Assembly: GCF_028710345.1 (NCBI RefSeq)
Contig: NZ_JAQTUH010000002.1
Span: 62,001 to 126,000 of the forward strand
DNA from: Sulfuricurvum sp.
Lineage (GTDB): Bacteria; Campylobacterota; Campylobacteria; Campylobacterales; Sulfurimonadaceae
DNA length: 64,000 nt
Direction of reading: 5' to 3'
The notes under the pieces were generated by a model, which worked only from the letters and a program-made list of their open reading frames with translations, did no database searches and was not told where the DNA came from. The first letter of the stretch is position 1; every line of letters starts with the position of its first letter. The translations under genes were made by a program, and so were the position numbers. This document shows, one piece after another, positions 8,574 through 19,070 of the stretch.

Positions 8574-9581
8574 CTATATTCGAAACAAAGCATAAATCGG
8601 TAAGTGATCGGAATACCCCTCTCCTAAATGATGTTTCGGGTAGTTTCGGCTCGATTTCCAGCGGTAAGGCTTCCCTTTATCAAAGAGATAGTCCGGATCA
8701 AAGCGTTCAAAACTCCCCCGTATGTATTCTATCCCCTGACCATCAGCTAATGCGTGGGGGATGATGATGTTATCGAGAGCTTCCCCTTTTCCCCTAAAGA
8801 GATGACTCCACCGTTTTTCTTCCGTAAGGTCGTACCAAAGGTTGTAGAGAGTGTCGGTAGATTTTTGCAATGTTTCGTAGGTGATAGGATTATTATCATC
8901 ATCGATGGTGTGGAGGATATGGTTGATTCCGGTAATCCCCTCGGTATTGTTGAGTTTACGGCTTTTTAAAAAGGTTTTATACTCTTCATAGTGGGAGTTA
9001 AAATCGCCAAGAAGGACAAAGGGTTCATTGTGAGGTAGCTCTTTAAGTCGTAGAAGAAGCCGTTTTGCACAGGCTAATCGTTCACTTTCGGGTCCACTTT
9101 TGGATTTCCAGTGATTGACGAACATGTGTACTGTTTTTCCGTTGATGTTTATTTTGGCTTCGAGAATATCGCGGTATTTACCGCTGTAATTGACGGGGTG
9201 TTTGAGGGCGCTTTGGATTGGGTAACGGCTGAGGAGTGCTACGTTTACCGCTGAATTGCGTGTTTTGGCAAATGCGTAATAGGGGTAATAGAGCCCTTGA
9301 CGGTTAATTTCCGCTTTGAGATCTTTGAGGGCTATTTCGGATTCAATCTCTTGTAAACCGATGATGTCGGCACCGATATCTCGGATGACGGTCGCGGTAT
9401 GGCTCAGTTTTATCCGATACATATCGCTTGTCCATCCCCACGCGGTGTTGGGGATGTACTCTTCGTATTCACTACCGTCGTCGTTCATATCAAAGAGGTT
9501 TTCAACATTGTATGAGGCTATTTTCACGTCGGCTCCTTGGGTTAGTGTTAGTAGGAATACTAATAGCCAGATGAGTTTCAT
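8574..9581 (-). CDS. Exported endonuclease/exonuclease/phosphatase family protein
   Basis: 335 residues with a signal peptide (MKLIWLLVFLLTLTQG). EEP-fold motifs follow in order: IASYNVENLFD (metal Asn), IIGLQEIE (catalytic Glu), HMFVNHWKSK, FVLLGDFNSH (Asp/Asn) and YSDHLPIYA (terminal Asp-His). Likely a periplasmic or secreted nuclease or phosphodiesterase; the substrate is unknown. The start overlaps the stop of the upstream M3 peptidase gene (ATGA), so the two are translationally coupled. Confidence 0.85.
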   Translation of the reverse strand: MKLIWLLVFLLTLTQGADVKIASYNVENLFDMNDDGSEYEEYIPNTAWGWTSDMYRIKLSHTATVIRDIGADIIGLQEIESEIALKDLKAEINRQGLYYPYYAFAKTRNSAVNVALLSRYPIQSALKHPVNYSGKYRDILEAKININGKTVHMFVNHWKSKSGPESERLACAKRLLLRLKELPHNEPFVLLGDFNSHYEEYKTFLKSRKLNNTEGITGINHILHTIDDDNNPITYETLQKSTDTLYNLWYDLTEEKRWSHLFRGKGEALDNIIIPHALADGQGIEYIRGSFERFDPDYLFDKGKPYRWKSSRNYPKHHLGEGYSDHLPIYALFRI

Positions 9582-11533
9582 CCATGAATGCCGTTAAGTC
9601 GTAGTAGATGTGCCGTTTCACACTCTCGTCCCATCATCTCGTGAAAAAGTTCCTGCATACTTTGCGATCCCCCTTTGGCTAATACAATCTCTTTGTATTT
9701 TTGTGCCAGTTCGGAATCAAAAATCCCCTCATCGACGATAGCGTAATAGGCATCTGCACTGAGGACTTCTGCCCATTTGTAGCTGTAATACCCCGCACTG
9801 TATCCTCCGCTAAAGATGTGGGAAAATCCGTTTTGAAATTTGTTATACGATGGCGGTTTGATAAAGGTTGTTCTCTCTCGGATAGAGTCGAGGAGGTGTT
9901 GAATAGCATCTCCTTGGTAGAGTTTCGAATGGAGCTCAAAATCAAAGAGGGAGAATTCGAGTTGGCGGAGCATAAAGAGGGCGCTTTGAAAATTCTTGGC
10001 ACGGATAAGTTTGGCAATCATCTCATCACTGAGCACTTCATTTGATTGATAATGTTTGGCAAAAAGTTTGAGAACTTTAGGTTCATAGGCAAAATTTTCT
10101 AAAAATTGGGATGGGAACTCTACCGCATCCCACTCGACACCATTTACACCGCTTACCCCATGCTCACGAGTGAGACTGAGAACATGATGGAGGGTATGCC
10201 CCATCTCATGAAAGAGGGTGACGACATCATCGTGACGTAAGAGGGATGGGGAGGTGTCGGATGAGGGTGGGAAGTTACACACGACAAACGCACTGGCGAG
10301 ATGGGTAGACCCCTCGCAATCTTCGTGGTGGGTTTGAAAATTGTGCATCCATGCTCCACCTCGCTTGTTTTTACGTGCTTCGAGATCAAAATAGATACGT
10401 GCACGAAGTACGTCGTTATCGTATACGTCGTACATACGTGCTTTTTCATCCCATAGTGGAGCATCAACTTTAACAAAACGGATTTTGAACATTTTTTCTA
10501 AAAAGGTAAACATCCCATTCAGAACACTGTGTTGTTCAAAATAGGGGCGATACTCCTCTTCATCGATGTCATATTGAGCTTTTTTGAGAATCTCACCGTA
10601 GTAGGCGGTATCGTAGCTTTGGAGATCGATGTTGGGGGCAATGGTACGCAGTTCGTCAATTTCACGCGAGGCTTGTGCGTGGGAGGTGTCGATAAGTTCA
10701 TTTAAAAATTTTAAGACGCTTTGGGTATCAGGTGCCATTTTCGATGCCAACGAGTAGTGTGCGTAATTATCAAATCCGAGGAGTTGCGCCATCTCTTGAC
10801 GTAGAGACATGAGTTCATCGATGATTGCACCGTTTTGGGGAGCGCGTGTTGTATAAGCACGGTACAGCTCTTCGCGGATGGTGCGGTTTGGTCCATAAGT
10901 CATGTAGGCGATATAGGAGGGCATTTGGAGAGTGAAACGGTATTTTGTGACCCCCTCTTCTTCAAAACGTGCCTCTTCGAGATCACTCTCCCCTATCCCC
11001 TCGATATCGCGCGGATCGGTGATAATCTTTTCATACGCATTGGTCGCATCGAGGACGTTTTGGGAAAAATCATTCGAGAGGGTACTTTTACGGTTATTGA
11101 TTTGGGCTAAACGCTCTTTGCTCTTCTCATCCAAATGGGCACCCGCGAGTTCAAAATGGAGGATATTGAGATCGACAATTTTGCGTTGTTCGATGTTTAG
11201 TGATTCATATTCATTAGATTTAATCTCTTTAAACGCATCGTAAATGGCGAGATTTTGCCCGACAAAGGTGGAATAATCGGTCAAAATAGGGAGCGCTTCC
11301 GCGTATACTTTTTGGGAAGCTTCGGAGTTATTAACCGCATTGATATGAGAAAGTGGGGTAAACAAAAGTTCCATCTCGTCTTCCATCAGATCAAACGGAC
11401 GGACAAAATTGAGATACGTTTTAGTCTCAATAGTAAGTAATTTCTCAATGGTGACGTGATTTTTGGTAATCAAAGTGTTTAAATCATTGATAAAAATCTC
11501 TAAGTTAAGGGTAAAGTCGATAAAAGGGTGCAT
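9578..11533 (-). CDS. prlC: M3-family zinc oligopeptidase (oligopeptidase A-like)
   Basis: 651 residues, cytoplasmic, no signal peptide. The zinc site HEMGH lies near residue 441 within TLFHEMGHTLHHVLS, with the downstream Glu region (GVEWDAVEFPSQFLENF) typical of thimet/oligopeptidase A enzymes. It degrades short peptides left by ATP-dependent proteases. Slightly shorter than E. coli PrlC (about 680). First gene of a set with the EEP nuclease and CHAD protein. Confidence 0.92.
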   Translation of the reverse strand: MHPFIDFTLNLEIFINDLNTLITKNHVTIEKLLTIETKTYLNFVRPFDLMEDEMELLFTPLSHINAVNNSEASQKVYAEALPILTDYSTFVGQNLAIYDAFKEIKSNEYESLNIEQRKIVDLNILHFELAGAHLDEKSKERLAQINNRKSTLSNDFSQNVLDATNAYEKIITDPRDIEGIGESDLEEARFEEEGVTKYRFTLQMPSYIAYMTYGPNRTIREELYRAYTTRAPQNGAIIDELMSLRQEMAQLLGFDNYAHYSLASKMAPDTQSVLKFLNELIDTSHAQASREIDELRTIAPNIDLQSYDTAYYGEILKKAQYDIDEEEYRPYFEQHSVLNGMFTFLEKMFKIRFVKVDAPLWDEKARMYDVYDNDVLRARIYFDLEARKNKRGGAWMHNFQTHHEDCEGSTHLASAFVVCNFPPSSDTSPSLLRHDDVVTLFHEMGHTLHHVLSLTREHGVSGVNGVEWDAVEFPSQFLENFAYEPKVLKLFAKHYQSNEVLSDEMIAKLIRAKNFQSALFMLRQLEFSLFDFELHSKLYQGDAIQHLLDSIRERTTFIKPPSYNKFQNGFSHIFSGGYSAGYYSYKWAEVLSADAYYAIVDEGIFDSELAQKYKEIVLAKGGSQSMQELFHEMMGRECETAHLLRLNGIHG

Positions 11534-11619
11534 GGTTTCTCCTAAAAAAGTGTGTTATTGTAGTAAAGAGTTTCAAAAACTATTCTATAATATTGCAATT
11601 TGAAAGTAAAAGGAAGTTT

Positions 11620-12240
11620 ATGGGCTCAAAAGCCAAATTATTATTTCGCTATATTTTTGTAGGGGCTTTATCTCTTTTCCCTTTAATCTTGGTATTGATT
11701 GTTGTTAATTATCTAAAAAATTTGGGGGTTAGTGCCTATCTCTCTTTGCATGATTTTACCAATTCGTTCGGAGTGACAATCTTTTTGATGATTGGAGTTA
11801 TTGTTGTTTTTGCAGTTCTTGGGTACTCGATAGAAAAATACGGTCGATCTATTTTTGTCTCCGCTATCGACAACACTTTTGAAAAAATTCCCGCCGTCCG
11901 CTCTGTCTATTCGATTTCGAAAAAAATGGCGGCGATGTTTTCAGGGGGGGATGAAAATTCGAAAAAAGAGGTAGTTCTCGTCGAATATCCCAAAGAAAAC
12001 GTGTGGGTTCCCGCTTATTTGCTAAACCATCATGAAAATATTTGTGTCTTATTTATCCCTACCTCTCCGAACCCTACGAGCGGTTATACGGTATTGGTCG
12101 ATGAAAAGATGATTAAAAAAACAACCCTTACCCTTCAAGAAGCATCCTCCTTTATTATCAGTATGGGGGCAGATTTTCCTCAAAAAGAGAAAGTCTCACA
12201 ACTTATTCAAACTCATCAAACTTCGGTTCAGGGGCTTTAA
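11620..12240 (+). CDS. DUF502 membrane protein
   Basis: 206 residues from the ATG at 11620, which has AGGAAG 3 bp upstream; a TTG at 11593 is less likely. Two N-terminal transmembrane segments (about 9-33 and 48-72) precede a soluble domain with the family features IPAVRSVYSISKKM and FIPTSPNPTSGYTVLV. DUF502 proteins are widespread and uncharacterised. The last 38 bp overlap the convergent protease gene. A stand-alone unit on the plus strand. Confidence 0.85.
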   Translation: MGSKAKLLFRYIFVGALSLFPLILVLIVVNYLKNLGVSAYLSLHDFTNSFGVTIFLMIGVIVVFAVLGYSIEKYGRSIFVSAIDNTFEKIPAVRSVYSISKKMAAMFSGGDENSKKEVVLVEYPKENVWVPAYLLNHHENICVLFIPTSPNPTSGYTVLVDEKMIKKTTLTLQEASSFIISMGADFPQKEKVSQLIQTHQTSVQGL

Positions 12241-13306
12241 AATTCTCAATCAGATTTTTTTGATAGAGAGGTGCTTGGGTATAAAGGGCGGTAAATGCTC
12301 GTTCTCCGTACTCTTGGGTGAGAGAGGTATCGATAATCACATACGAGAGATAGACGGTATTTTGATCGATAGAGAGTTGTAAATCTTCTAAACGCTCATT
12401 TTCTGAGAGTAAAAAATCATAAAGCAGTTCAATATTCTCTTGGGGAATCCGACACAGTGCCGCATCGGCGATAACGACTCCGTTATCATAATAATTGACT
12501 TCAATACGTGTATTTTGTCCATCAAATCGCCAGCTTCGTTGAGATCGTCGAGACAAGGTGACGTTGACCCCTAATTTATTGATAATTTTTTCGATGAGGG
12601 CTACTGCACCAGAGGGTTTGTACCCTTCACGACGACGTTTGGCAACATCGAGTTTGATACCGCACTTGGGGCAGTAATCATTTGCAATATTCGATTCTTG
12701 AATCAAATTTTTACACGATACGCAACGGATAATATTGGTTTGATTCAGAGCTAAGAAATTCTCCAATGCCTCTTGGAGGAGATAATAGGGGAGGGCAAAT
12801 CCTAGATTATTGGAATTTTGGATGATAAAGGTATTGACTCCGATCACCTCTCCAGCTTCGTTAAATAGAGGACCCCCGCTATTACCGGGATTGATGGCGG
12901 CATCGAATTGGATGTATTCGGCTTCTCCTTGTACCCGTATTGCTTTGGAGATAATCCCCTCGGTGGTTGAATAATTGAGACCGTAAGGGTGTCCGATAGC
13001 GACAACAGTATCCCCATCATTAATCGTCTCTGTGCAAAGACGGAGCGGTTGATTGGGATGGATAGGGGAGGGGGACGCGATAAATGCCAAATCGTATCCC
13101 GCATCATCGTAAATAACCTCACCTATCGTTCTAGGGAGCGTTTTGGTGCTAATAGTCACCTCTTTAAGCCCTCCTACAACATGGGAGTTCGTAACAATTA
13201 AATCACCGATTATAAACCCACTTCCTGTCCCATAAGGGGTCATGATTTGGACGATACTTTCGATTGAGGTTTCGAGTGTCTCTTGGGTCAATTGTTTCAT
13301 ACTCAA
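12203..13306 (-). CDS. Cytoplasmic trypsin-like serine protease with zinc ribbon and unknown C-terminal domain
   Basis: 367 residues, no signal peptide or membrane segment. Residues about 15-185 are an HtrA/DegP-type protease with a complete triad: His42 (TNSHVV), Asp72 (YDLAFI) and Ser143 (NPGNSGGP). There is no PDZ domain. A zinc ribbon follows (Cys195, Cys198, Cys212, Cys215), then about 130 residues whose alternating pattern (RIEVNYYDNGVVIADAAL, YDFLLSENERLEDLQL) resembles CesT/YbjN-type chaperone folds by eye only. Its start overlaps the upstream 441-residue gene by 4 bp, so the two proteins are probably made together. Substrate unknown. Confidence 0.8.
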   Translation of the reverse strand: MSMKQLTQETLETSIESIVQIMTPYGTGSGFIIGDLIVTNSHVVGGLKEVTISTKTLPRTIGEVIYDDAGYDLAFIASPSPIHPNQPLRLCTETINDGDTVVAIGHPYGLNYSTTEGIISKAIRVQGEAEYIQFDAAINPGNSGGPLFNEAGEVIGVNTFIIQNSNNLGFALPYYLLQEALENFLALNQTNIIRCVSCKNLIQESNIANDYCPKCGIKLDVAKRRREGYKPSGAVALIEKIINKLGVNVTLSRRSQRSWRFDGQNTRIEVNYYDNGVVIADAALCRIPQENIELLYDFLLSENERLEDLQLSIDQNTVYLSYVIIDTSLTQEYGERAFTALYTQAPLYQKNLIENFKAPEPKFDEFE

Positions 13307-14628
13307 AGCTCCTGATAATCGAGATTTTTGATTTGAAGATAGAAGCTTTGGCTAAAATGGTCTAAATCGGTGTAATTTAGCTCTTTTGCAAAATTTTGCA
13401 GATTTTTATATCGGTGGGTATAGGGCTCTATCGCTGAGGCTATCAATTCACTGATTCGCTGAATGTTAAACGATTTTGTTGATGGAGTATACAATCGCTC
13501 TTCCCCCTCATCGGCAAAAAAATCGGACGCATAGATTTGAACATGGAGGTGAAAGAGGACGCGAAGTGAAGGGTGGAGACCGTAATTAAACAAAACATAG
13601 AGGGCAATATAACGATAAATCGTCGGGATAACGTAACTGACATGGTTGTTTTTATACCAACGAACTTTTGCTAACGATTCATCGATAAACGTAGCGATAT
13701 CATCATGCATCGCCTGATCGTAAGGTGAAAATGTTGTTGGGGCTGTGTAAAATTGGGTTGAAAAGTCCTCAAAACTCATCTGTGAAAGCTCATCCAAATA
13801 GCTCTCCAAATCACTGTTCTTATCGGTCGTGAGTTTTTCATCATCGATAAAATAGCCGTTGATTTTCTCATTAATCTCTTTTGCCATTTTTTTATGAGGG
13901 GTGAGGAGATAATCAATTTGGAGCAAGAGTGCAAGATAGCTAAACGATGCCATTCCGTTATTGTCATTGGATAACAAGCCAACCAAACTCTCTTTTGTTT
14001 GGGCAATCCAAGAGAGCATAGTCGTATAGAGGTGGCGAAGCCGTTCGTGATTAATAGGGTGGATATGATCTATTTCAAGCAGTGCCGATTCATCGAATTC
14101 GCTGGCAATAAAATCTTTTTCAAAATCGGCATTAAGGGCAAGCTCACGGAGGGGAAAAAAGATTTTTTGAGGGGTGATTGTGGTGTTGTGTAACTCAATG
14201 CTTAAAATGATATGGTTCTCTTTTTGGGAAAAATGGGCGTAGGTAAGTTGAAAATTACGTTCCAATAACCGTCGTTTCATGGCAACCGGTATTTTAGAGG
14301 CATGGGCAATTTTTGCAGATGCGTAAAAACGCTCCTCGCTCACCTCTGCTTGTAGGATTGCCATCCCTTGTTGGAGGGTAAAAGAAATGCTTTTTTCATG
14401 TGGTTTTAGTATCAGATGGTGGGTATTGCCATGATGTTGAATCGATTCGAGAAAAAAGTGGTATCCACGGAGAACTTCATGGTTTCCAAATGCTTCAGCG
14501 GATGCTTCAAAGAGTTTTTGCTCATCGGGATTTGGAAGAGCATGGATACCTCTTCCGTAGTGAATAATCGGAGGATTTTTTTGAGGTATAAAATGGCGCC
14601 AAAGCTGTTTGAAAAAATTTATATCCAC
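13303..14628 (-). CDS. Uncharacterised protein coupled to the trypsin-like protease
   Basis: 441 residues, soluble and acidic, with no motif I can assign to a known family. The N-terminal part (about 60-165) alternates strands and helices (HHLILKPHEKSISFTLQQG, LQAEVSEERFYASAKIA) in a way that resembles the C-terminal domain of the neighbouring protease. The rest is helical. Its stop overlaps the protease start by 4 bp (ATGA), so a common complex, substrate adaptor or regulator role is plausible but inferred. It starts 94 bp from the divergent pyrH. Confidence 0.6.
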   Translation of the reverse strand: MDINFFKQLWRHFIPQKNPPIIHYGRGIHALPNPDEQKLFEASAEAFGNHEVLRGYHFFLESIQHHGNTHHLILKPHEKSISFTLQQGMAILQAEVSEERFYASAKIAHASKIPVAMKRRLLERNFQLTYAHFSQKENHIILSIELHNTTITPQKIFFPLRELALNADFEKDFIASEFDESALLEIDHIHPINHERLRHLYTTMLSWIAQTKESLVGLLSNDNNGMASFSYLALLLQIDYLLTPHKKMAKEINEKINGYFIDDEKLTTDKNSDLESYLDELSQMSFEDFSTQFYTAPTTFSPYDQAMHDDIATFIDESLAKVRWYKNNHVSYVIPTIYRYIALYVLFNYGLHPSLRVLFHLHVQIYASDFFADEGEERLYTPSTKSFNIQRISELIASAIEPYTHRYKNLQNFAKELNYTDLDHFSQSFYLQIKNLDYQEL

Positions 14629-14690
14629 TTTTTAGCTCCCTTTATCTATGGCTAAAGTGTAATCAAAGCAACCTTAAAGCGACAATAAAG

Positions 14691-14696
14691 TATAAT
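14691..14696 (+). promoter_or_regulatory. -10 box upstream of pyrH
   Basis: TATAAT lies 26 bp before the pyrH ATG, with no recognisable -35. It would drive the seven-gene run pyrH to cti. Confidence 0.5.
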
Positions 14697-14704
14697 CCGA
14701 TTAA

Positions 14705-15433
<729 letters not shown>

Positions 15434-15450
15434 ACCACAAAGGAAATAGA

Positions 15451-15669
15451 ATGATGAGACTTGAACAATTAACAGCAAAAGCGTTAGAAACTGCCAATAT
15501 TGATCGTTATCAATTGGCATTAGCGGTAGCAAAGCGCTCAGAAGAGCTTTTAAACGGTGCATCAACAAAACTTAATGTTGATACAAAAAAAATGAAACAT
15601 GCTGATATTGCTTTGATGGAAATTGCTGAGGGGCATGTTACTATCAAAGGCTTTGTTAATAAAGCGTAA
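15451..15669 (+). CDS. rpoZ: RNA polymerase omega subunit
   Basis: 72 residues (71 if the second ATG is used; GGAAAT lies upstream). The omega signature is RLEQLTAKALE followed by DRYQLALAVAKRSEELLNG. It assists RNA polymerase assembly and is part of a ppGpp-binding site in proteobacteria. It sits directly before the ppGpp synthetase/hydrolase gene. Confidence 0.92.
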   Translation: MMRLEQLTAKALETANIDRYQLALAVAKRSEELLNGASTKLNVDTKKMKHADIALMEIAEGHVTIKGFVNKA

Positions 15670-15689
15670 TTTTTTTTAAAGCTGCATCG

Positions 15690-17855
15690 TTGAATCAAAT
15701 CGATATTAAAACTATTCAGAGTATCAATGATGTTGAAGGTGCGGTGACGTATCTTCGTGCGCAAATCCCCTTTTCCCCCCTTTTAGAACAATCTCTCAAT
15801 TTAGCATCGGATGCTCATGCAAACCAGCTTCGAAAAAGCGGTGAACCCTATATCGTCCATCCTATTTTGGTCGCGAGTATCGTAGCAGGTCTAACCGGTG
15901 ATGAAGCGATGGTAATTGCGGCATTGCTCCATGATGTTGTTGAAGATACGGTGATTACGATTGATGAGATAGGATTTGATTATGGTCCAGATGTCGCCCA
16001 TTTGGTAGAGGGGTTGACGAAAATCGATACGATTCGTGATGCAGAGCTTATCCCGTCTCATTCGGATCAAAAACTGGTTGTCTCTGCACTTACTTTTCGC
16101 AAAATGCTCCTTGCCTCTATCGAAGATGTTCGGGTATTAGTGGTAAAACTGTGCGACCGATTACACAATATGTTGACGTTGGATGCATTGCAACCGTATA
16201 AACAACATCGAATTGCTGAAGAGACACTGGTCGTATATGCCCCTATCGCCCATCGTCTTGGGATCTCTTTTCTAAAAAACCTACTCGAAGATTTAAGTTT
16301 TCAATATCTTTTTGTTGATGATAAACATGCGATTGAGAGTTATTTGGAAGAGAATTTTCGTTCAATCAATGAACGACTCGATGATTTTTGTGAGAAGTTA
16401 ACCCAAATCTTGTTATCTAACGGGATGTGTCAAGAGGATTTTGAGATATTGAGTCGGGTAAAACATCATTACTCTATTTATCTTAAAATGCAACGTAAAG
16501 GGATTAGTATCGATGAGATTCTTGATCTTTTAGCCGTCCGTATTTTGGTAAAAGATTCGATTGATTGCTACAAAGTTTTTGGCATGGTACATTTGCATTT
16601 TCAGCCGCTTAGTGCACGCTTTAAAGACTATATCGCCATCCCAAAAGAGAATGGATACCAAACCCTCCATACTACTGTTTTTGATGAGAGTGCTATTTTT
16701 GAGGTTCAAATACGCACTTATGAGATGCATGCAACGGCAGAGCTTGGGGTTGCGGCTCATTGGAAGTACAAAAGTGGCGGAAATAATGCAATCAACCTTG
16801 ATTGGCTTCATAATCTTCAGTACCAAAACGAATCGGTAGAGGCTTTTTACGAACTTATTAAAAATGATCTTTACAGTGATGATATTTCGGTTTTCTCTCC
16901 TAAAGGTAAAGCATTTACGTTACCGCGTGGAGCGGTTGCACTCGATTTTGCTTATGCCGTTCACACCGCAGTGGGAGATATGGCTGAGGGGTGTTTAGTT
17001 AATAAAGAGAAAGCGAGTCTTTTATCTGAATTGCACAACGGTGATGTTGTTCGTATTATTACCGCACCTGATGGGAAAAAAATTACACGATGTACATGGG
17101 TCGATGCAGTTAAAACATCAAGAGCAAAATCGAGCATGCGCTCTAACTGTAACCAACGTATCCGCTCTGTAGACCATGATAGTGGGGTAAATATCCTTTC
17201 CACTATCCTTCGATTGCCTCCGGATAAAGTAGCTGAAGTGTTAGAAAAAGTGGAACTTTCTGAACAATGGCATCGGATTCCGCGTGAGCTCGATTTTCTA
17301 AAAGAGGTATTAAACCGTATTAAAGAGGCGATGCAGGAAAACAGCCGTTTCGGTGCTTTTTGGACACGGGATCGCTTTAAATTAAAACCCTATCTTTTTA
17401 ATTCGATAGAAATACTCTCCAACCAAACGATTTCGGATTCGGTATTTGATTATTGTTGTCATCCGAAATCGGGAGATGAGATTGTTGCCTTTTTACAAGA
17501 TAATAAAGCACATGTCCATCATAAAATGTGTCGTTATGCCAGTGGGATGATTGATGCGCACCAACCGATGCTATTTGTGCAATGGAAGCGGGAACACCTT
17601 AGCCGTTACCATCTTATTATTAGTATGGCAAATGCCAAAGGCTCTCTTGCAGAGTTACTTACCTATATGGCAAAAATGGGGTGCGATATTGAGAGTATTG
17701 AACTGGGTAAAGCAAAATCAGAGCATACCCAATATTGTGAGATGGAGTTTCAAACGTTGGAGCGTGATCTTAACCGCTTGCGCTCTAAGCTGGATAAAAA
17801 AGGGAAAATAATACAATTTTTTCGGACCGATGATGCGTACCGAAGCCAAGGATAA
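15690..17855 (+). CDS. spoT: Bifunctional (p)ppGpp synthetase/hydrolase
   Basis: 721 residues from a TTG at 15690; no in-frame ATG exists near this point and no strong ribosome site is seen, so translation probably depends on coupling to rpoZ 20 bp upstream. Domains: HD hydrolase (about 35-190; ALLHDVVEDT intact), synthetase (about 225-360; KDYIAIPKENGYQTLHTTV, EVQIRTYEMH), TGS (about 395-455), helical region and a C-terminal ACT domain (about 645-720). It makes and degrades the starvation alarmone. As the only RelA/SpoT protein in view it probably does both jobs. Confidence 0.95.
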   Translation: MNQIDIKTIQSINDVEGAVTYLRAQIPFSPLLEQSLNLASDAHANQLRKSGEPYIVHPILVASIVAGLTGDEAMVIAALLHDVVEDTVITIDEIGFDYGPDVAHLVEGLTKIDTIRDAELIPSHSDQKLVVSALTFRKMLLASIEDVRVLVVKLCDRLHNMLTLDALQPYKQHRIAEETLVVYAPIAHRLGISFLKNLLEDLSFQYLFVDDKHAIESYLEENFRSINERLDDFCEKLTQILLSNGMCQEDFEILSRVKHHYSIYLKMQRKGISIDEILDLLAVRILVKDSIDCYKVFGMVHLHFQPLSARFKDYIAIPKENGYQTLHTTVFDESAIFEVQIRTYEMHATAELGVAAHWKYKSGGNNAINLDWLHNLQYQNESVEAFYELIKNDLYSDDISVFSPKGKAFTLPRGAVALDFAYAVHTAVGDMAEGCLVNKEKASLLSELHNGDVVRIITAPDGKKITRCTWVDAVKTSRAKSSMRSNCNQRIRSVDHDSGVNILSTILRLPPDKVAEVLEKVELSEQWHRIPRELDFLKEVLNRIKEAMQENSRFGAFWTRDRFKLKPYLFNSIEILSNQTISDSVFDYCCHPKSGDEIVAFLQDNKAHVHHKMCRYASGMIDAHQPMLFVQWKREHLSRYHLIISMANAKGSLAELLTYMAKMGCDIESIELGKAKSEHTQYCEMEFQTLERDLNRLRSKLDKKGKIIQFFRTDDAYRSQG

Positions 17856-17858
17856 ACA

Positions 17859-19070
17859 ATGAATCAAAACAAAATTACTGAAGCACTCCGTGAAATTAGA
17901 CGCGGTACGGCTGAAATTATTGATGAAGCACGGATGGAAGTATTACTCAAAAACTATTTTGACAAAGGGGAGACCTATACTGTTAAAGCAGGATTTGATC
18001 CTACGGCACCTGATTTGCACTTAGGGCATACGGTGTTGCTCCAAAAATTGGCAATCTTTCAAAAATACGGTGGTCGTGTACAGTTTTTGATTGGCGATTT
18101 TACCGCACAAATCGGTGATCCTACTGGAAAAAGTGAAACCCGTAAAAAACTTCTCCCTGCGCAGATAGAGGAGAATGCGGTGAGTTATAAAACGCAAGTA
18201 TTCAAAATCCTTGATCCTGAAAAAACCACGGTGGTTTTTAACTCTGAGTGGATTAATCCCTTGGGTGCGGCTGGAATGTTGGAACTTACAACGACGTTTA
18301 ATGTTGCCCGTATGTTGGAACGGGATGATTTTGATAAACGTCACAAAGCAGGTATTTCCATCTCTATCAGCGAATTTTTATACCCGCTTCTTCAGGGATA
18401 TGACAGTGTTCATCTTAAAAGTGATATTGAAATCGGGGGAACCGATCAAAAATTTAATTTGTTGATGGGACGACATTTGCAACGCTCGTATGAAGTAGGA
18501 AAAGAGCAAGCAGTATTGATGATGCCTATCTTAGAGGGGCTTGACGGTGTCCAAAAGATGTCCAAAAGCTTAGGCAACTATATCGCCGTTGCGGATGCCC
18601 CCAACGATATGTACGGTAAAATTTTGAGCGTTAGTGATACGTTGATGTGGCGCTACTATGAGCTTTTAAGTGCACTTACATTAGATGAAATCGATGGACT
18701 AAGAATCGGTGTAGAAAATGGTTCTCTTCATCCTAAAAAAGTGAAAGAGGCGTTGGCATTAGAGATTACGGCCCGTTTTCATACACAATTAGAAGCGCAA
18801 AATGCGGCTGATGAATTCCAAAGAGTTCATGCGCAAAGTGAAATTCCAACAGAGATGGATGAATTTAGTTTTGAAGGACCTGTTTGGGTTGCAAAAGTTC
18901 TTGTAGAATGTGCACTTTCTCCATCAACGTCCCAAGCACGACGGGAGATTAAGCAAGGCTCTGTTAAAATTAATCAAGCTAAAATAGATGATGAGCAGTT
19001 ACAATTAGAAGCTGGCGAGTATGTTATGCAAATCGGCAAACGAAAATTTGCCAGAATAAAGGTGTCCTAA
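17859..19070 (+). CDS. tyrS: Tyrosyl-tRNA synthetase
   Basis: 403 residues, class Ic. The HIGH-like motif is HLGHT in [11 protein letters not shown] (about 51-55), the Tyr-binding region [16 protein letters not shown] is clear, the KMSKS motif is exact, and an S4 RNA-binding domain ends the protein. The length fits the longer bacterial TyrRS subgroup. It begins 3 bp after spoT and overlaps the next start by one base (TAATG). No T-box leader is present. Confidence 0.96.
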   Translation: MNQNKITEALREIRRGTAEIIDEARMEVLLKNYFDKGETYTVKAGFDPTAPDLHLGHTVLLQKLAIFQKYGGRVQFLIGDFTAQIGDPTGKSETRKKLLPAQIEENAVSYKTQVFKILDPEKTTVVFNSEWINPLGAAGMLELTTTFNVARMLERDDFDKRHKAGISISISEFLYPLLQGYDSVHLKSDIEIGGTDQKFNLLMGRHLQRSYEVGKEQAVLMMPILEGLDGVQKMSKSLGNYIAVADAPNDMYGKILSVSDTLMWRYYELLSALTLDEIDGLRIGVENGSLHPKKVKEALALEITARFHTQLEAQNAADEFQRVHAQSEIPTEMDEFSFEGPVWVAKVLVECALSPSTSQARREIKQGSVKINQAKIDDEQLQLEAGEYVMQIGKRKFARIKVS

